Source: Nitrosomonas marina (GTDB lineage Bacteria > Pseudomonadota > Gammaproteobacteria > Burkholderiales > Nitrosomonadaceae). Taken from it: DNA of 64,000 bases. A program made the translations under genes and the position numbers. Under the pieces are notes generated by a model. That model saw only the letters and a program-made list of their open reading frames with translations. It made no database searches and was not told the origin of the DNA. Below, in pieces: positions 47,540 through 57,831 of the stretch; within the stretch, counting starts at the first letter, position 1; each line of letters starts with the position of its first letter. The DNA lies in assembly GCF_900110145.1 (NCBI RefSeq), contig NZ_FOCP01000013.1, positions 31,667 through 95,666 on the forward strand, read 5' to 3'.

Positions 47540-48253
47540 TTACGGGTTCACTTCGACAATTGCATTTTCCCTAGCCAGACCACTGATAATACGCCCGGAA
47601 GGATTACGTACTTGAACAACCTGGCCCTCAGCCGCATCGGCCAACGCGTGTCCTTCAGAACTGACACTAAATCCACGCCCGTTAACCTTTAATTTCACAT
47701 TTTGCCCCCTCAATATCACGTTAGGAGCACGCAGCATATTCTGCCGCAGAGGCTGTCCCATGGTCAGATTTGAAACCACTATTTTACCAACGGCTTGCGA
47801 ATAATCTGTCAATACACCCTCGGGCATTTGCGTCAGGTTAACAGTCTGAAGCGCAACATCGCCATGGGTAATCGTGTGATCGCGTGATACCGGCTGTGAA
47901 ACATGCAGCACATTTGCAAAGATCTTGACATCAACCTGCACATAAATTGTCCAGGACACCTGATCGTCACAACGTACACCTACTGATGTTTTTCCCCACA
48001 AACGGCTGCCCGATGGCATAAACGGTGTCAATTTTTCACATTTTGGTAGCGTAATTCGTTGATCAATCTGGCCTACCTCGACCTGAACATCACCAGCAGG
48101 GTTGACTGCATGATTGTAAACATATTCTTCAACTGCCTTTTGTATCAGCGAAATTTCCTGATACCTCGATTGCGTGTGAGGACTTTCTGCAAACAGGCAA
48201 ACTGGATTAGCCATTACTAAAAAAAAACCTAACACTGTAATTTTGCGTCGCAT
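47540..48253 (-). CDS. flgA: Flagellar P-ring assembly chaperone FlgA
   Basis: FlgA is a periplasmic chaperone for the P-ring protein FlgI. A signal peptide (MRRKITVLGFFLVMANPVCLFA) starts at the ATG at 48253, with GAGG 8 nt upstream; longer in-frame starts to 48340 are not supported. The SAF domain is visible from VLHVSQPVSRDHTITHGDV to VSNLTMGQPLRQNMLRAP, and the C terminus VVQVRNPSGRIISG is conserved. It is divergent from flgB. flgM and flgN, often downstream of flgA, are absent here and the acyl cluster takes their place. Confidence 0.94.
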   Translation of the reverse strand: MRRKITVLGFFLVMANPVCLFAESPHTQSRYQEISLIQKAVEEYVYNHAVNPAGDVQVEVGQIDQRITLPKCEKLTPFMPSGSRLWGKTSVGVRCDDQVSWTIYVQVDVKIFANVLHVSQPVSRDHTITHGDVALQTVNLTQMPEGVLTDYSQAVGKIVVSNLTMGQPLRQNMLRAPNVILRGQNVKLKVNGRGFSVSSEGHALADAAEGQVVQVRNPSGRIISGLARENAIVEVNP

Positions 48254-48430
48254 AAACATTGCCTCAATAAATATTGCCGCTTGGTCGACATAAACCGGCA
48301 GGTTTTGCCGGCAGGACAATATATTAATGCGAATTAACAAACCAAGTGTTTAGAGTTAGCGGCTATTTTACGTTCTTTTTAAGCCATTGCTGATACATGA
48401 AATGAAATAGCATAGTCGACATGGAAAAAA

Positions 48431-48446
48431 TGGCATGAAAAATGCA
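48431..48446 (+). promoter_or_regulatory. Sigma-54 promoter upstream of flgB
   Basis: TGGCATGAAAAATGCA fits the -24/-12 pattern, with GG and GC spaced by 10 nt; it departs from TGGCAC-N5-TTGC at two positions. A start near 48457 would give a 26-nt leader to the flgB ATG at 48483. It can drive the long flgBCDEFGHIJKL operon. Confidence 0.78.
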
Positions 48447-48482
48447 TTCAATGATATCAACTCATTATTATCAGGAAGTCAC

Positions 48483-48887
48483 ATGATCAGCAAGTTAGAT
48501 AAAACAGTAAACTATCATCAGCAAGCGCTGGGTCTCAGAGCTGCGCGGCAGGAACTGCTTGCAAGCAATATTGCAAATGCCGACACCCCAAATTTTAAAG
48601 CAAAAGATATTGATTTCTCAAACGTATTAAAGGAAAAACTTGCGACAACTGCGCCTGCGACAACGCTTTCGACAACTTCACCTATGCATATCAGTAACAA
48701 CATAGGTAACGGCATCAGCAACAGCGTTCTTTACCGTGTTCCATTGCAGCCCAGCGCTGACGGCAATACGGTAGACATGGATTCAGAGCGTACCCGGTTT
48801 GCTGATAATTCAGTCAAATATGATGCCAGTTTAACCTTTATCAGCGGACAATTCAGAAATCTGCTGTCAGCCATTCAGGAGCGATAA
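48483..48887 (+). CDS. flgB: Flagellar basal-body rod protein FlgB
   Basis: FlgB is a proximal rod subunit. The N-terminal rod motif [24 protein letters not shown] is diagnostic, and the C terminus [17 protein letters not shown] closes the coiled coil. The ATG at 48483 (MISKLDKTV) has AGGAA 6 nt upstream; the longer frame from 48435 starts inside the sigma-54 promoter and is rejected. The length of 134 residues is normal. It is the first gene of the rod-hook operon. Confidence 0.94.
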   Translation: MISKLDKTVNYHQQALGLRAARQELLASNIANADTPNFKAKDIDFSNVLKEKLATTAPATTLSTTSPMHISNNIGNGISNSVLYRVPLQPSADGNTVDMDSERTRFADNSVKYDASLTFISGQFRNLLSAIQER

Positions 48888-48889
48888 TC

Positions 48890-49294
48890 ATGTCACTGTT
48901 TAAAGTATTCAACATTGCAAGTTCAGCAATGACCGCGCAATCTCAGCGCCTAAACGTAGTGGCGAGTAATCTGGCGAACGCCGATAGTGTCACAGATTCG
49001 TCGGGTGAACCCTATCGTGGACGACAGGTTGTTTTTAGCACACTCAAGGCGGATGAAAGCGGTGCCAGCGGCGTTAAGGTTGCCGGTGTGGTTCACGATG
49101 CTTCACCAATGAAAAAAACCTTCGAACCGAACCACCCGCTCGCCGATGAAGACGGTTACATTATCAAACCAAATGTCAATGTTGTTGACGAAATGGTCAA
49201 CATGATGTCTGCATCACGTTCGTATCAAAACAATGTAGACATCCTGAACACGACTAAATCTTTACTGCAAAAAACGCTCACAATCGGCCAATAG
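48890..49294 (+). CDS. flgC: Flagellar basal-body rod protein FlgC
   Basis: A proximal rod subunit of 134 residues. The rod motif [21 protein letters not shown] is at the N terminus, and [22 protein letters not shown] at the C terminus is the conserved terminal helix. It starts 2 nt after the flgB stop, so translation is coupled. Confidence 0.96.
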   Translation: MSLFKVFNIASSAMTAQSQRLNVVASNLANADSVTDSSGEPYRGRQVVFSTLKADESGASGVKVAGVVHDASPMKKTFEPNHPLADEDGYIIKPNVNVVDEMVNMMSASRSYQNNVDILNTTKSLLQKTLTIGQ

Positions 49295-49308
49295 GGAGAT
49301 AGATTCAC

Positions 49309-49980
49309 ATGAATACCGTCCAAGAAGTCAATAAACAACCGTATTCGACGACAAACATTACTACCTCTGCGGACAAAAATAAAAACAGTGTAGATAACCC
49401 GCAGGATCGCTTTTTAAAGCTACTGGTTACTCAGATGCAGAATCAAGATCCACTCAATCCGCTTGATAACGCCGAAGTTACAAGCCAGTTGGCTCAAATC
49501 AGCACTGTAACCGGGATAGACAAACTCAATGATACGTTACAGTTGCTGCTCGATGGCATAGAAGACAGCCGAACGTTGGAAGCAACCAATCTCATCGGCC
49601 ACAAAGCATTGGTTCCCGGCACAAATTTATCGCTGGACAATAATGCGGCTATTGGCGGATTCGAGTTGCCGCAATCCGTGGACAAACTCAGCGTCACTAT
49701 TCTCGACAGCTCCGGTATCGCAGTACGCACGCTTGAACTAGGCGCACAACCATCAGGTGTCAATACATTTATCTGGGATGGTATTGCTGATAGTGGCGCT
49801 AATGCGGCAAACGGCCAATACAGTTTTGCCATTAAAGCGGTACAAGGAGATCAGGAAATGACTGCAAGCCCGCTTGCTTTAGGTCAGGTCAAAAGCGTAT
49901 CGGCGGGTGAACACGATGCCATACTTGATATGGGCAAACTTGGCCTGATTAATATGGCGGACATTAAACAGATATTCTAG
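49309..49980 (+). CDS. flgD: Flagellar hook assembly (scaffold) protein FlgD
   Basis: FlgD caps the growing hook and directs FlgE polymerisation, and is later discarded. The conserved N-terminal stretch is DRFLKLLVTQMQNQDPLNPL (33-52) followed by NAEVTSQLAQISTV. The C-terminal half holds a FlgD Ig-like domain with VRTLELGAQPSGVNTFIWDG and NGQYSFAIKA. The length is 223 residues. It sits between flgC and flgE as usual. Confidence 0.95.
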   Translation: MNTVQEVNKQPYSTTNITTSADKNKNSVDNPQDRFLKLLVTQMQNQDPLNPLDNAEVTSQLAQISTVTGIDKLNDTLQLLLDGIEDSRTLEATNLIGHKALVPGTNLSLDNNAAIGGFELPQSVDKLSVTILDSSGIAVRTLELGAQPSGVNTFIWDGIADSGANAANGQYSFAIKAVQGDQEMTASPLALGQVKSVSAGEHDAILDMGKLGLINMADIKQIF

Positions 49981-49993
49981 GAAGGAGTTAAAA

Positions 49994-51256
49994 ATGGGAT
50001 TCCAACATGGATTAAGCGGATTAAACGTAGCATCAAAAAGCCTTGATGTTATTGGCAACAATATTGCAAATGCAAATACTATCGGATTTAAACAGGGACA
50101 GGCCCAGTTTAGCGATGTATATGCCAATGCATTATCTGGTGCACTCAGAGACAAAACCGGTATAGGCGCTAAAGTGGCTGATATAGCCCAAGAATTTACA
50201 CAAGGGAATATCACCGTAACAGACAATCCGCTAGATATCGCAATTAACGGCAACGGGTTCTTTCGCATGAACGATAATGGTGCCATCACATACAGCCGAA
50301 ATGGCCAGTTCCATGTTGATGCCAACGGATATATTGTCAATAATAGCAATTTAAATCTGACTGGATATGCGACCGATGCCAACGGCCAGGTTTTGACAGC
50401 TGACCCGACAAATTTAAGAATATCGACTGCTGCTCTGACTCCAAATACGACATCAAGCTTCAATACAGAATTAAATCTTGATTCGAGAGTAGCGGTGCCA
50501 GCACCGGTACCTACTTTTGATGCAACTGATCCTTCGACATACAATGGCACCACATCTGGCACGGTATACGACAGTCTGGGTAATGCGCATATCTTTTCTA
50601 TGTATTTTCAAAAGAATGCCGCCAACTCCTGGGACATGTACGCAACCGTTGATGGCCAGACAACACCTGCCGGCGTACCTGTTGGTGTAACGCTCGACGG
50701 TGGTGCATCTCAAGCGCTGACTTTTGATACTAACGGTAATTTAACCGCACCCGCTTTACCAATTACCGTATCGGTTGATCTTGCAACCATTAATCCCGCA
50801 TTAGGCGCAACCTCTCCACTTGATTTCTCTTTGGACCTAACCGGTACTACACAGTTCGGCACCGCGTTTGGTGTTAATGCAATCAGCCAGGATGGATTTT
50901 CTTCAGGCACCATCGCCGGTTTTTCCATTGATGAAGAAGGTTTTATTAACGGCAACTATACAAACGGCGAGTCCCGGAAGCTAGGCCAGGTTGTGTTGGC
51001 CAATTTTACCAATCCGCAAGGCTTAATACCGATCGGAGATAATCAGTGGACGGAATCGAAATCATCAGGTCAACCGCTTGTGGGTGCACCCGGGTCCGGC
51101 ACTATGGGCGCACTGCAATCTTCAGCTATTGAAGAGTCTAATGTAGACCTTACCGCCGAACTGGTAAATATGATAACCACACAGCGAATCTACCAGGCAA
51201 ATGCTAAAACCATCGAAACACAGGATGCTGTTTTACAAACACTGGTAAACCTGTAA
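49994..51256 (+). CDS. flgE: Flagellar hook protein FlgE
   Basis: FlgE builds the hook, the flexible joint between rod and filament. The N-terminal motif GLNVASKSLDVIGNNIANANT and the C-terminal NVDLTAELVNMITTQRIYQANAKTI-like helix (split here as NVDLTAELVNMI and TTQRIYQANAKTI) form the D0 core; the central part is the variable surface domain. The length of 420 residues is typical. A GGAAGGAG sequence lies 8 nt upstream of the ATG. Confidence 0.96.
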   Translation: MGFQHGLSGLNVASKSLDVIGNNIANANTIGFKQGQAQFSDVYANALSGALRDKTGIGAKVADIAQEFTQGNITVTDNPLDIAINGNGFFRMNDNGAITYSRNGQFHVDANGYIVNNSNLNLTGYATDANGQVLTADPTNLRISTAALTPNTTSSFNTELNLDSRVAVPAPVPTFDATDPSTYNGTTSGTVYDSLGNAHIFSMYFQKNAANSWDMYATVDGQTTPAGVPVGVTLDGGASQALTFDTNGNLTAPALPITVSVDLATINPALGATSPLDFSLDLTGTTQFGTAFGVNAISQDGFSSGTIAGFSIDEEGFINGNYTNGESRKLGQVVLANFTNPQGLIPIGDNQWTESKSSGQPLVGAPGSGTMGALQSSAIEESNVDLTAELVNMITTQRIYQANAKTIETQDAVLQTLVNL

Positions 51257-51269
51257 TAGGTAAGCAATT

Positions 51270-52013
51270 ATGGATCGCCTGATTTACACAGCAATGACTG
51301 GGGCAGCACATACGCTGAACCAAAAAGCAACAGTTTCACATAACCTGGCCAATGCATCTACGACGGGTTACCGTTCAGAAAATAATGCGTTTCGTGCTGT
51401 ACCAGTTTATGGCGACGGTCTGCCGACCCGCGCGTTTGTAGTCGACTCGACGACCGGGGCAGATTTTACACCCGGCCCAATCCAACAGACTGATCGTAAT
51501 CTTGATGTGGCGGTTCGCGGGTCGGGATGGATTACAGTCGAATTACCGGATGGTAAAGAGGCATATACACGCAACGGCAGCCTGCAGATCAGTCCGAACG
51601 GGATATTGCAGACTCATAATGGTTTTAATGTCAAAGGAGACACCGGGATCATTACCGTCCCTCAGGATAATCGCATCACTATTGCAAAAGATGGAACAGT
51701 ATCGGCCGTACCAATCACGCCACTACCGAATACTGTCGCAATTGTAGGCCGGATCAAGCTGGTTGACCCACCAGAAAACCAGCTGATCAAAGGCACAGAC
51801 GGGTTATTCCGCATGAAAGATGAAACTGTTCCGCAGGCCAGCGCCAATGTTGCTCTTGTCGAGGGCGCACTGGAAGGAAGCAATGTCAATTTGGTGCACG
51901 AAATGGTCAGTATGATCGCATTGGCGCGCCAGTTTGATATGCACATCAAAATTCTTGAAAGTGCAGAGCGTAATGCACAGCAAGCCAGCGAAATAATGGT
52001 TGTTCGAACATAA
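51270..52013 (+). CDS. flgF: Flagellar basal-body rod protein FlgF
   Basis: A proximal rod protein of 247 residues. MDRLIYTAMTGAAHTLNQKA at the N terminus and NVNLVHEMVSMIALARQFDM at the C terminus are the rod-family core, and LDVAVRGSGWITVELPDGKEA-like central sequence (DVAVRGSGWITV) is specific to FlgF. It lies between flgE and flgG. Confidence 0.95.
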   Translation: MDRLIYTAMTGAAHTLNQKATVSHNLANASTTGYRSENNAFRAVPVYGDGLPTRAFVVDSTTGADFTPGPIQQTDRNLDVAVRGSGWITVELPDGKEAYTRNGSLQISPNGILQTHNGFNVKGDTGIITVPQDNRITIAKDGTVSAVPITPLPNTVAIVGRIKLVDPPENQLIKGTDGLFRMKDETVPQASANVALVEGALEGSNVNLVHEMVSMIALARQFDMHIKILESAERNAQQASEIMVVRT

Positions 52014-52055
52014 ACATCAATTTCACCCGTTTAATCAACTTGTATGGAGTAAATC

Positions 52056-52838
52056 ATGATACGTTCACTATGGATTTCAAAAACAGGACTTGACGCGCAG
52101 CAAACCAAGATGGACGTCATTTCCAATAACCTTGCGAACGTCAGCACAAATGGATTTAAGCGCGCTCGAGCGGTCTTTGAAGACCTGCTCTACCAAACCG
52201 TTCGCCAGCCCGGCGCACAATCTTCCCAGCAAACGCAATTACCATCAGGATTACAACTTGGCGTTGGTGTTCGTCCTGTTGCGACCGAAAGTATTTTTAC
52301 ACAGGGCAACCTTCAGCAAACTGGCAATCCACGTGATATTGCGATACAGGGTGAAGGTTTCTTTCAAGTATTAATGCCAGACGGCACAACGGCCTATACC
52401 AGAGATGGAGCATTTCAATCCGATATAAACGGCCAGTTTGTCACCTCAAGCGGCTATGTAATACAACCTTCCATTACAATTCCACCCAACACATTAAGCA
52501 TCACCGTTGGACGTGATGGAACGGTTTCAGCGCTGGTTCCCGGCTCGGCAACCCCAATACAGGTGGGCAATATTCAAATTGCAAGTTTCATTAATCCGGC
52601 CGGTCTGCAGAAAGTCGGCGAAAATCTGTATTTACCCACAGCATCCAGCGGTGTGGCCAATCCCAACGCACCAGGAACAAATGGACTTGGATTATTAAAC
52701 CAGGGCTTTGTCGAAACTTCAAATGTCAATGTCGTAGAAGAGCTAGTAGGCATGATTCAGACACAGCGCGCTTATGAAATCAATTCCAAGTCCATAGAGA
52801 CATCCGACCAGATGCTGCAAAGACTCGCACAATTATAA
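52056..52838 (+). CDS. flgG: Flagellar distal rod protein FlgG
   Basis: FlgG forms the distal rod that crosses the periplasm. [20 protein letters not shown] followed by [20 protein letters not shown] is the canonical start, and [20 protein letters not shown] with the [17 protein letters not shown] end closes the protein. The length of 260 residues is the strongly conserved FlgG size. Confidence 0.97.
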   Translation: MIRSLWISKTGLDAQQTKMDVISNNLANVSTNGFKRARAVFEDLLYQTVRQPGAQSSQQTQLPSGLQLGVGVRPVATESIFTQGNLQQTGNPRDIAIQGEGFFQVLMPDGTTAYTRDGAFQSDINGQFVTSSGYVIQPSITIPPNTLSITVGRDGTVSALVPGSATPIQVGNIQIASFINPAGLQKVGENLYLPTASSGVANPNAPGTNGLGLLNQGFVETSNVNVVEELVGMIQTQRAYEINSKSIETSDQMLQRLAQL

Positions 52839-52863
52839 TCTTACTGACCATTGGGCTCGAACA

Positions 52864-53568
52864 GTGACACAGTTTTTTCTGCAAAGTAAATCCCCGGCAT
52901 TATTGCTGATTGCCTGCGTGATACTGGCTTCAGGATGCGCATTAACACCATCTACAAAAATTCACCAGCCGATTACATCACGGCCACTGCAGACTGAGGT
53001 AGCTTCGGATAGTAGCGGTGGCATTTTTCAGGGTGTCAGCCATGCAGCCGGCACACGCTATACACCACTTTTCGAAGACCGGCGTGCTCGGGGAGTCGGC
53101 GACACGATCATCGTCACTTTAAATGAAAAAACAAATGCCAGAAAACAATCAGGTAGCAATGTCGATCGATCCGGCAGTTTTGATTTCTCAATTCCCACTG
53201 CTGTCCTTGGTATACCGTTAAACTTTTTAGGCGGAACTGAAGTTGAAACGGCAACCAACAACGCTTTTGATGGTAAAGGGGCCAGTTCCAGCAATAATGA
53301 TTTCACCGGCACGATCGCAGTTACTGTCATAGAAGTAATGCCTAACGGTAATTTACTTGTCAGTGGAGAAAAACAGATCGGCATTAATCAAGGTCATGAA
53401 TTTATCCGTCTTTCCGGTATGGTAAACCCGATTAATATTATCAACAACACTGTTTCGTCGGTTCAGGTTGCTGACGCCCGCATCGAATATCGTGCTAATG
53501 GCTATATCGATGAAGCTCAAACCATGGGTTGGCTGTCGCGTTTTTTTCTCAACGTGTCCCCGTTCTAG
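52864..53568 (+). CDS. flgH: Flagellar L-ring lipoprotein FlgH
   Basis: FlgH forms the outer-membrane L ring, the bushing around the rod. The start is a GTG at 52864. The lipoprotein signal ends in LASGC with Cys25. Conserved stretches are [20 protein letters not shown] near 63-82, [20 protein letters not shown], and the C-terminal [20 protein letters not shown]. The length is 234 residues. It precedes flgI. Confidence 0.96.
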   Translation: MTQFFLQSKSPALLLIACVILASGCALTPSTKIHQPITSRPLQTEVASDSSGGIFQGVSHAAGTRYTPLFEDRRARGVGDTIIVTLNEKTNARKQSGSNVDRSGSFDFSIPTAVLGIPLNFLGGTEVETATNNAFDGKGASSSNNDFTGTIAVTVIEVMPNGNLLVSGEKQIGINQGHEFIRLSGMVNPINIINNTVSSVQVADARIEYRANGYIDEAQTMGWLSRFFLNVSPF

Positions 53569-53609
53569 GGCCAGCTGACTGAACAATTTACTCAAATGAT
53601 ATTTGCGCC

Positions 53610-54719
53610 ATGATGATACGCTGCACATTTATTTATCTCAGTTTAATAGCAACGCTATTCGCGCCCTTGTATAGTCAAGCCGAGCGCATCAAAGATCTGG
53701 CGAGTATACAGGGTGTGCGCAGCAACCAGTTAATTGGATATGGACTGGTCGTTGGACTTGATGGCAGTGGCGACCAGACAACACAAACGCCATTTACCGT
53801 CCAAAGTATAATCAATATGCTTGGACAATTAGGCATCAATCTGCCACCCGGAACCAATCTTCAATTACGCAATGTCGCTGCCGTGATGGTAACTGCAACC
53901 TTGCCGGCCTTTGCCAAACCTGGCCAGTCTATCGACGTGACTGTCTCGTCAATGGGTAACGCCAAAAGTCTGCGTGGCGGAACATTGCTGATGACGCCGC
54001 TAAAAGGCGTTGACAATCAAATCTACGCTATGGCACAGGGCAATGTCCTGGTAGGTGGTGCAGGCGCTGCCGCAGCCGGCAGCAGCGTCCAGGTTAACCA
54101 TTTGAATGCAGGCAGAATTGCCGGCGGCGCTACAGTCGAGCGAGCTGTTCCAGCATCACTTGGGCAGACAGAACATATCAATCTTGAACTCAACTCTACC
54201 AATTTTACCACCGTCAAGCGTATCGTCGATGCAATAAACAGCTATTATCCTGGTTCAGCAAGCGCAATTGATGGGCGAATGGTACAGGTCAGAGCGCCGC
54301 ATGACAGTAACCAGCGCGTCATGTTTATATCACAGATTGAGAGCCTGGAAATCACACCAGCCAAAGACGCCGCCAAGGTCATTGTCAACTCGCGTACCGG
54401 CTCTGTTGCCATGAACCAGTCTGTGACTCTGGAGTCCAGCGCCATCGCTCATGGAAATTTATCTATTATCATCAACAACGAACCGGTCATCAGCCAACCC
54501 GGGCCATTTGCGCGGCGTGGTGAGACCGTCGTCGCACAGCGTGCGCAGGTTGAAATCCGCAGCGATGAAGGAAATCTGATGCTGCTGCCATCCGGAGCCG
54601 ACCTTGGTGAAGTCGTAAAAGCACTTACCGCGATTGGTGCTACAACACAGGATTTGCTATCTATTCTACAGGCATTGAAAGCAGCGGGCTCGCTGCGCGC
54701 GGAGCTGGAAATTATATAA
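53610..54719 (+). CDS. flgI: Flagellar P-ring protein FlgI
   Basis: FlgI assembles the periplasmic P ring with help from FlgA. A signal peptide covers about the first 25 residues, followed by [20 protein letters not shown], which is diagnostic, and [18 protein letters not shown]. The C terminus contains [20 protein letters not shown]. The length of 369 residues matches. The ATG at 53610 has another ATG immediately after it. Confidence 0.97.
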   Translation: MMIRCTFIYLSLIATLFAPLYSQAERIKDLASIQGVRSNQLIGYGLVVGLDGSGDQTTQTPFTVQSIINMLGQLGINLPPGTNLQLRNVAAVMVTATLPAFAKPGQSIDVTVSSMGNAKSLRGGTLLMTPLKGVDNQIYAMAQGNVLVGGAGAAAAGSSVQVNHLNAGRIAGGATVERAVPASLGQTEHINLELNSTNFTTVKRIVDAINSYYPGSASAIDGRMVQVRAPHDSNQRVMFISQIESLEITPAKDAAKVIVNSRTGSVAMNQSVTLESSAIAHGNLSIIINNEPVISQPGPFARRGETVVAQRAQVEIRSDEGNLMLLPSGADLGEVVKALTAIGATTQDLLSILQALKAAGSLRAELEII

Positions 54720-54735
54720 ACCCAATAACTATCTT

Positions 54736-55824
54736 ATGATGAATTCGTCAGACATCAGCAACAGACTTGCCATCGACAGTAAAAGTGTTGATCATCTTCA
54801 GCTACTGTCAAAACAGGACTCAAAAGCAGCATTGCACGAGGCCGCAAAACAATTTGAAGCATTATTTCTACAAATGCTGATAAAAAGCATGCGGGATGCA
54901 ACGCTGAAAAGTGGCCTGACTGACAACCAGCAGACGCAGTTTTATACTGAGATGTACGACCAGCAACTGGCCCAAACCATGTCTTCAAAAGGTATCGGTC
55001 TTGCCGATATCATGGTTGAACAACTCACCAGGGCCAATGGTAACGGTCAGAACCCTGAAGTGCCTGAGAACACTGTTTCACAAGGTGGAACAGGTTTTGT
55101 TCCAAACGACCGGTCAATTATTCCGAATGAATCTCAAGAGAGCATGGCGGCTGGACCGATTGTTCATCATGGGTCCGATATTAATGCGGCTGCCAAAGCC
55201 GCAGCTTATTCAGACATGTACACTGAACAGTCGACACCTGCAGTTGACAAGTCTGATCTTCTCTGGCCGGCAACGCATGACGTAAAGAAACCTGACGCAA
55301 GTATATCAACGAACAATACCGTAACCCATGAAGAACCAGCAAAATCCGGATCTGATAAAACGGCTGACTTTATCAATACACTGATGCCACATGCCAACAA
55401 TGCTGCAGAGACGACGGGAATACCAGCACATTTTATGCTGGCACAGGCAGCACTGGAAAGTGGCTGGGGTAAATATGAAATACGCCACCCGGATAACTCA
55501 CCCAGTCATAATCTGTTTGGTATAAAGGCGGGAAGCAGTTGGAAAGGCGAAACGGTTGAAACCATAACAACTGAATATATTAATGGGATACCACAGAAAT
55601 CGATCGAAAAATTCCGCGCTTATAGCTCATACGAAGAAGGTTTCCGCGATTACGCAAATCTACTGTCCAATAATCCGCGGTATGAAAACGTGCTTAACTC
55701 CGAAAATGCCGCAGATTTTGCACATGGATTGCAACGCGCCGGTTATGCAACCGACCCACAGTATGCAGACAAGCTGCTGCGCATTTTAAACACATCGATT
55801 TTATACAACCAGGAGTCAATTTAA
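54736..55824 (+). CDS. flgJ: Flagellar rod assembly protein/muramidase FlgJ
   Basis: A two-domain protein. The N-terminal rod-capping domain contains AAKQFEALFLQMLIKSMRDA (about 36-55) and FYTEMYDQQLAQTMSSKGIG. A polar linker of about 85 residues follows. The C-terminal glucosaminidase domain includes AHFMLAQAALESGWGKYEIR, with the catalytic Glu in ALESGWG, and NLFGIKAGSSWKGE. The enzyme opens the peptidoglycan so the rod can pass. The length of 362 residues shows that both domains are present, unlike single-domain FlgJ of some bacteria. Confidence 0.95.
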   Translation: MMNSSDISNRLAIDSKSVDHLQLLSKQDSKAALHEAAKQFEALFLQMLIKSMRDATLKSGLTDNQQTQFYTEMYDQQLAQTMSSKGIGLADIMVEQLTRANGNGQNPEVPENTVSQGGTGFVPNDRSIIPNESQESMAAGPIVHHGSDINAAAKAAAYSDMYTEQSTPAVDKSDLLWPATHDVKKPDASISTNNTVTHEEPAKSGSDKTADFINTLMPHANNAAETTGIPAHFMLAQAALESGWGKYEIRHPDNSPSHNLFGIKAGSSWKGETVETITTEYINGIPQKSIEKFRAYSSYEEGFRDYANLLSNNPRYENVLNSENAADFAHGLQRAGYATDPQYADKLLRILNTSILYNQESI

Positions 55825-55892
55825 TTTATTGTCAGGTTTGCCGTATAGTACATAACTCTTTTAATTTTTAAGTTCTTATAATATCTATAGCG

Positions 55893-57806
55893 ATGGGAAG
55901 TATTTTAAACTCAGCCATTTCCGGTTTAAATGCGGCACAGGCCAATCTCCAGACAACGAGCCACAACATCGCCAATGCCGATACGCCCGGTTATACCCGC
56001 CAGAAAGTAATACAAAGCACCAACGTTCCTCAACCTACCGGGGCTGGTTTTATTGGAAGCGGCGTAAATGCTTCAACCGTGCAACGTATCCATAATCAAT
56101 TTTTGACAACCCAGTTATTACAGGTACAAACGCAAAGTAGTCAACTGGAAAACCATTACAATCAAATCAAACAGATTGATAATCTACTGGCCGACCCGGT
56201 CTCGGGGTTGTCACCCGCACTGCAGGATTTTTTCGGCGGCGTTAATGATGTGGCAGCAAACCCCTCGTCAGTCCCCTCCCGTCAGGCTATGATCAGCAAT
56301 GCCAACGCACTGTCATCACGTTTCCACAGCCTGGATCAACGACTGTCGGAAATGTATCAGGCAGCCAATACTGAAGTCAGCAGCAGTATTGGAGAGATCA
56401 ATTCGTTGGCAAAACAGATTTCAGAACTTAATCAGAATATATTGATAGCCGAAGGATCTGCGGGCGGTCATTCGGCTAATGATCTGCTGGATCAACGAGA
56501 TAGCCTGATTAATCAACTCAGCAAGCTGGTTAACACGGAAGTAGTCAAACAAAATGACGGGTCGGCAAATGTCTTCATCGGTACAGGCCAGGCCTTGGTT
56601 GTTGGTAACCAGGCGATGTCACTCAAAGCAATGATATCACCAGAAAATCCACAAAAAATGTCTATTGGCCTGGTCAGTGGCAATAAGACCTTTCTTTTGC
56701 CTGAAGATCTGATTCATGGTGGCAGTCTGGGTGGCATACTGGCTTTTCGTAATGAATCATTGAATGAAGCGCAAAACTCACTGGGACGAATTGCAATCAA
56801 CCTGGCCCAAAGATTTAACGATCAACACAAACTGGGCATGGATCTAAACGGAAATCTTGGCACCGATTTTTTTTCGGTACCCCAACCACAGATTTTCTCT
56901 CATGCAACGAATAACCCGGCCTCTAGCGTTACTGCCGACATCAGCAATGTCGGCGCACTGTCAACAAGCGATTATCAATTCACATACGATGGTGCAAACT
57001 ATACATTGACTCGTTTATCTGACAACCAGTCAGTCAGTACTGTCGCCCCACCATCGGCCGGCTCACCGTTGATAATGGATGGTTTAAGGATCAGCGCCGC
57101 CACGATTAATGCAAATGAACAGTTTCTAATTCAACCGACGATCAATGGTGCCAAAAATATTGCAGTCAATATTTCTGATACTGCAAAAATTGCAGCCGCA
57201 ACACCTGTACGCACCGAATCGGCGCTAACAAATTCGAGCAATGCCACTATCAGCCAGGGCAGCGTCAATCCATTGCCATTGGATTCAAATCTGCAACAAC
57301 CCGTCACCATAACCTTTCATTCGCCCTATGATGGTCAATTTGACGTTGCCGGCACTGGATCCGGATTGCCCGCAGCCAATCAGGTCTTTACAGAAGGTGC
57401 AGATATCAGTTTTAACGGTTGGACTGTCCAGATTAACGGTCAACCTGCTTCGGGCGACGTGTTTACAATCAAGCCCAATCTTAATGGCAGCGCAGACAAT
57501 CGAAATGCATTGCAACTTGCCGGTTTACAGACACAAAATACAATGGCTGGTGGTACTGCCTCTTTTCAGGAAGCCTATGGCCAGATGGTAAGTATGGTAG
57601 GCAACAAAACCCGCGAGCTTGAAGTCACCAGTAAGGCACAAAGTAATCTGGTAACACAAACCGAGCAATCTATTCAGGCAATATCAGGCGTCAATCTGGA
57701 TGAAGAAGCAGCAAATTTACTGCGCTATCAGCATGCGTTTCAGGCTTCAAGTAAGGTAATCGAAATCAGTGGAACGCTTTTTGATTCGATTTTACGAATT
57801 GGTTAA
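55893..57806 (+). CDS. flgK: Flagellar hook-associated protein 1, FlgK
   Basis: FlgK joins the hook to the filament. The N terminus SILNSAISGLNAAQANLQTT and [16 protein letters not shown] match the family, and the last part GVNLDEEAANLLRYQHAFQA with SSKVIEISGTLFDSILRIG is the D0 helix. The 637-residue length reflects a large variable middle. A 68-nt gap after flgJ leaves room for an extra promoter, but I see no clear sigma-28 sequence. Confidence 0.96.
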   Translation: MGSILNSAISGLNAAQANLQTTSHNIANADTPGYTRQKVIQSTNVPQPTGAGFIGSGVNASTVQRIHNQFLTTQLLQVQTQSSQLENHYNQIKQIDNLLADPVSGLSPALQDFFGGVNDVAANPSSVPSRQAMISNANALSSRFHSLDQRLSEMYQAANTEVSSSIGEINSLAKQISELNQNILIAEGSAGGHSANDLLDQRDSLINQLSKLVNTEVVKQNDGSANVFIGTGQALVVGNQAMSLKAMISPENPQKMSIGLVSGNKTFLLPEDLIHGGSLGGILAFRNESLNEAQNSLGRIAINLAQRFNDQHKLGMDLNGNLGTDFFSVPQPQIFSHATNNPASSVTADISNVGALSTSDYQFTYDGANYTLTRLSDNQSVSTVAPPSAGSPLIMDGLRISAATINANEQFLIQPTINGAKNIAVNISDTAKIAAATPVRTESALTNSSNATISQGSVNPLPLDSNLQQPVTITFHSPYDGQFDVAGTGSGLPAANQVFTEGADISFNGWTVQINGQPASGDVFTIKPNLNGSADNRNALQLAGLQTQNTMAGGTASFQEAYGQMVSMVGNKTRELEVTSKAQSNLVTQTEQSIQAISGVNLDEEAANLLRYQHAFQASSKVIEISGTLFDSILRIG

Positions 57807-57831
57807 AAAGCATTTGTAAAAGGATAACAAA

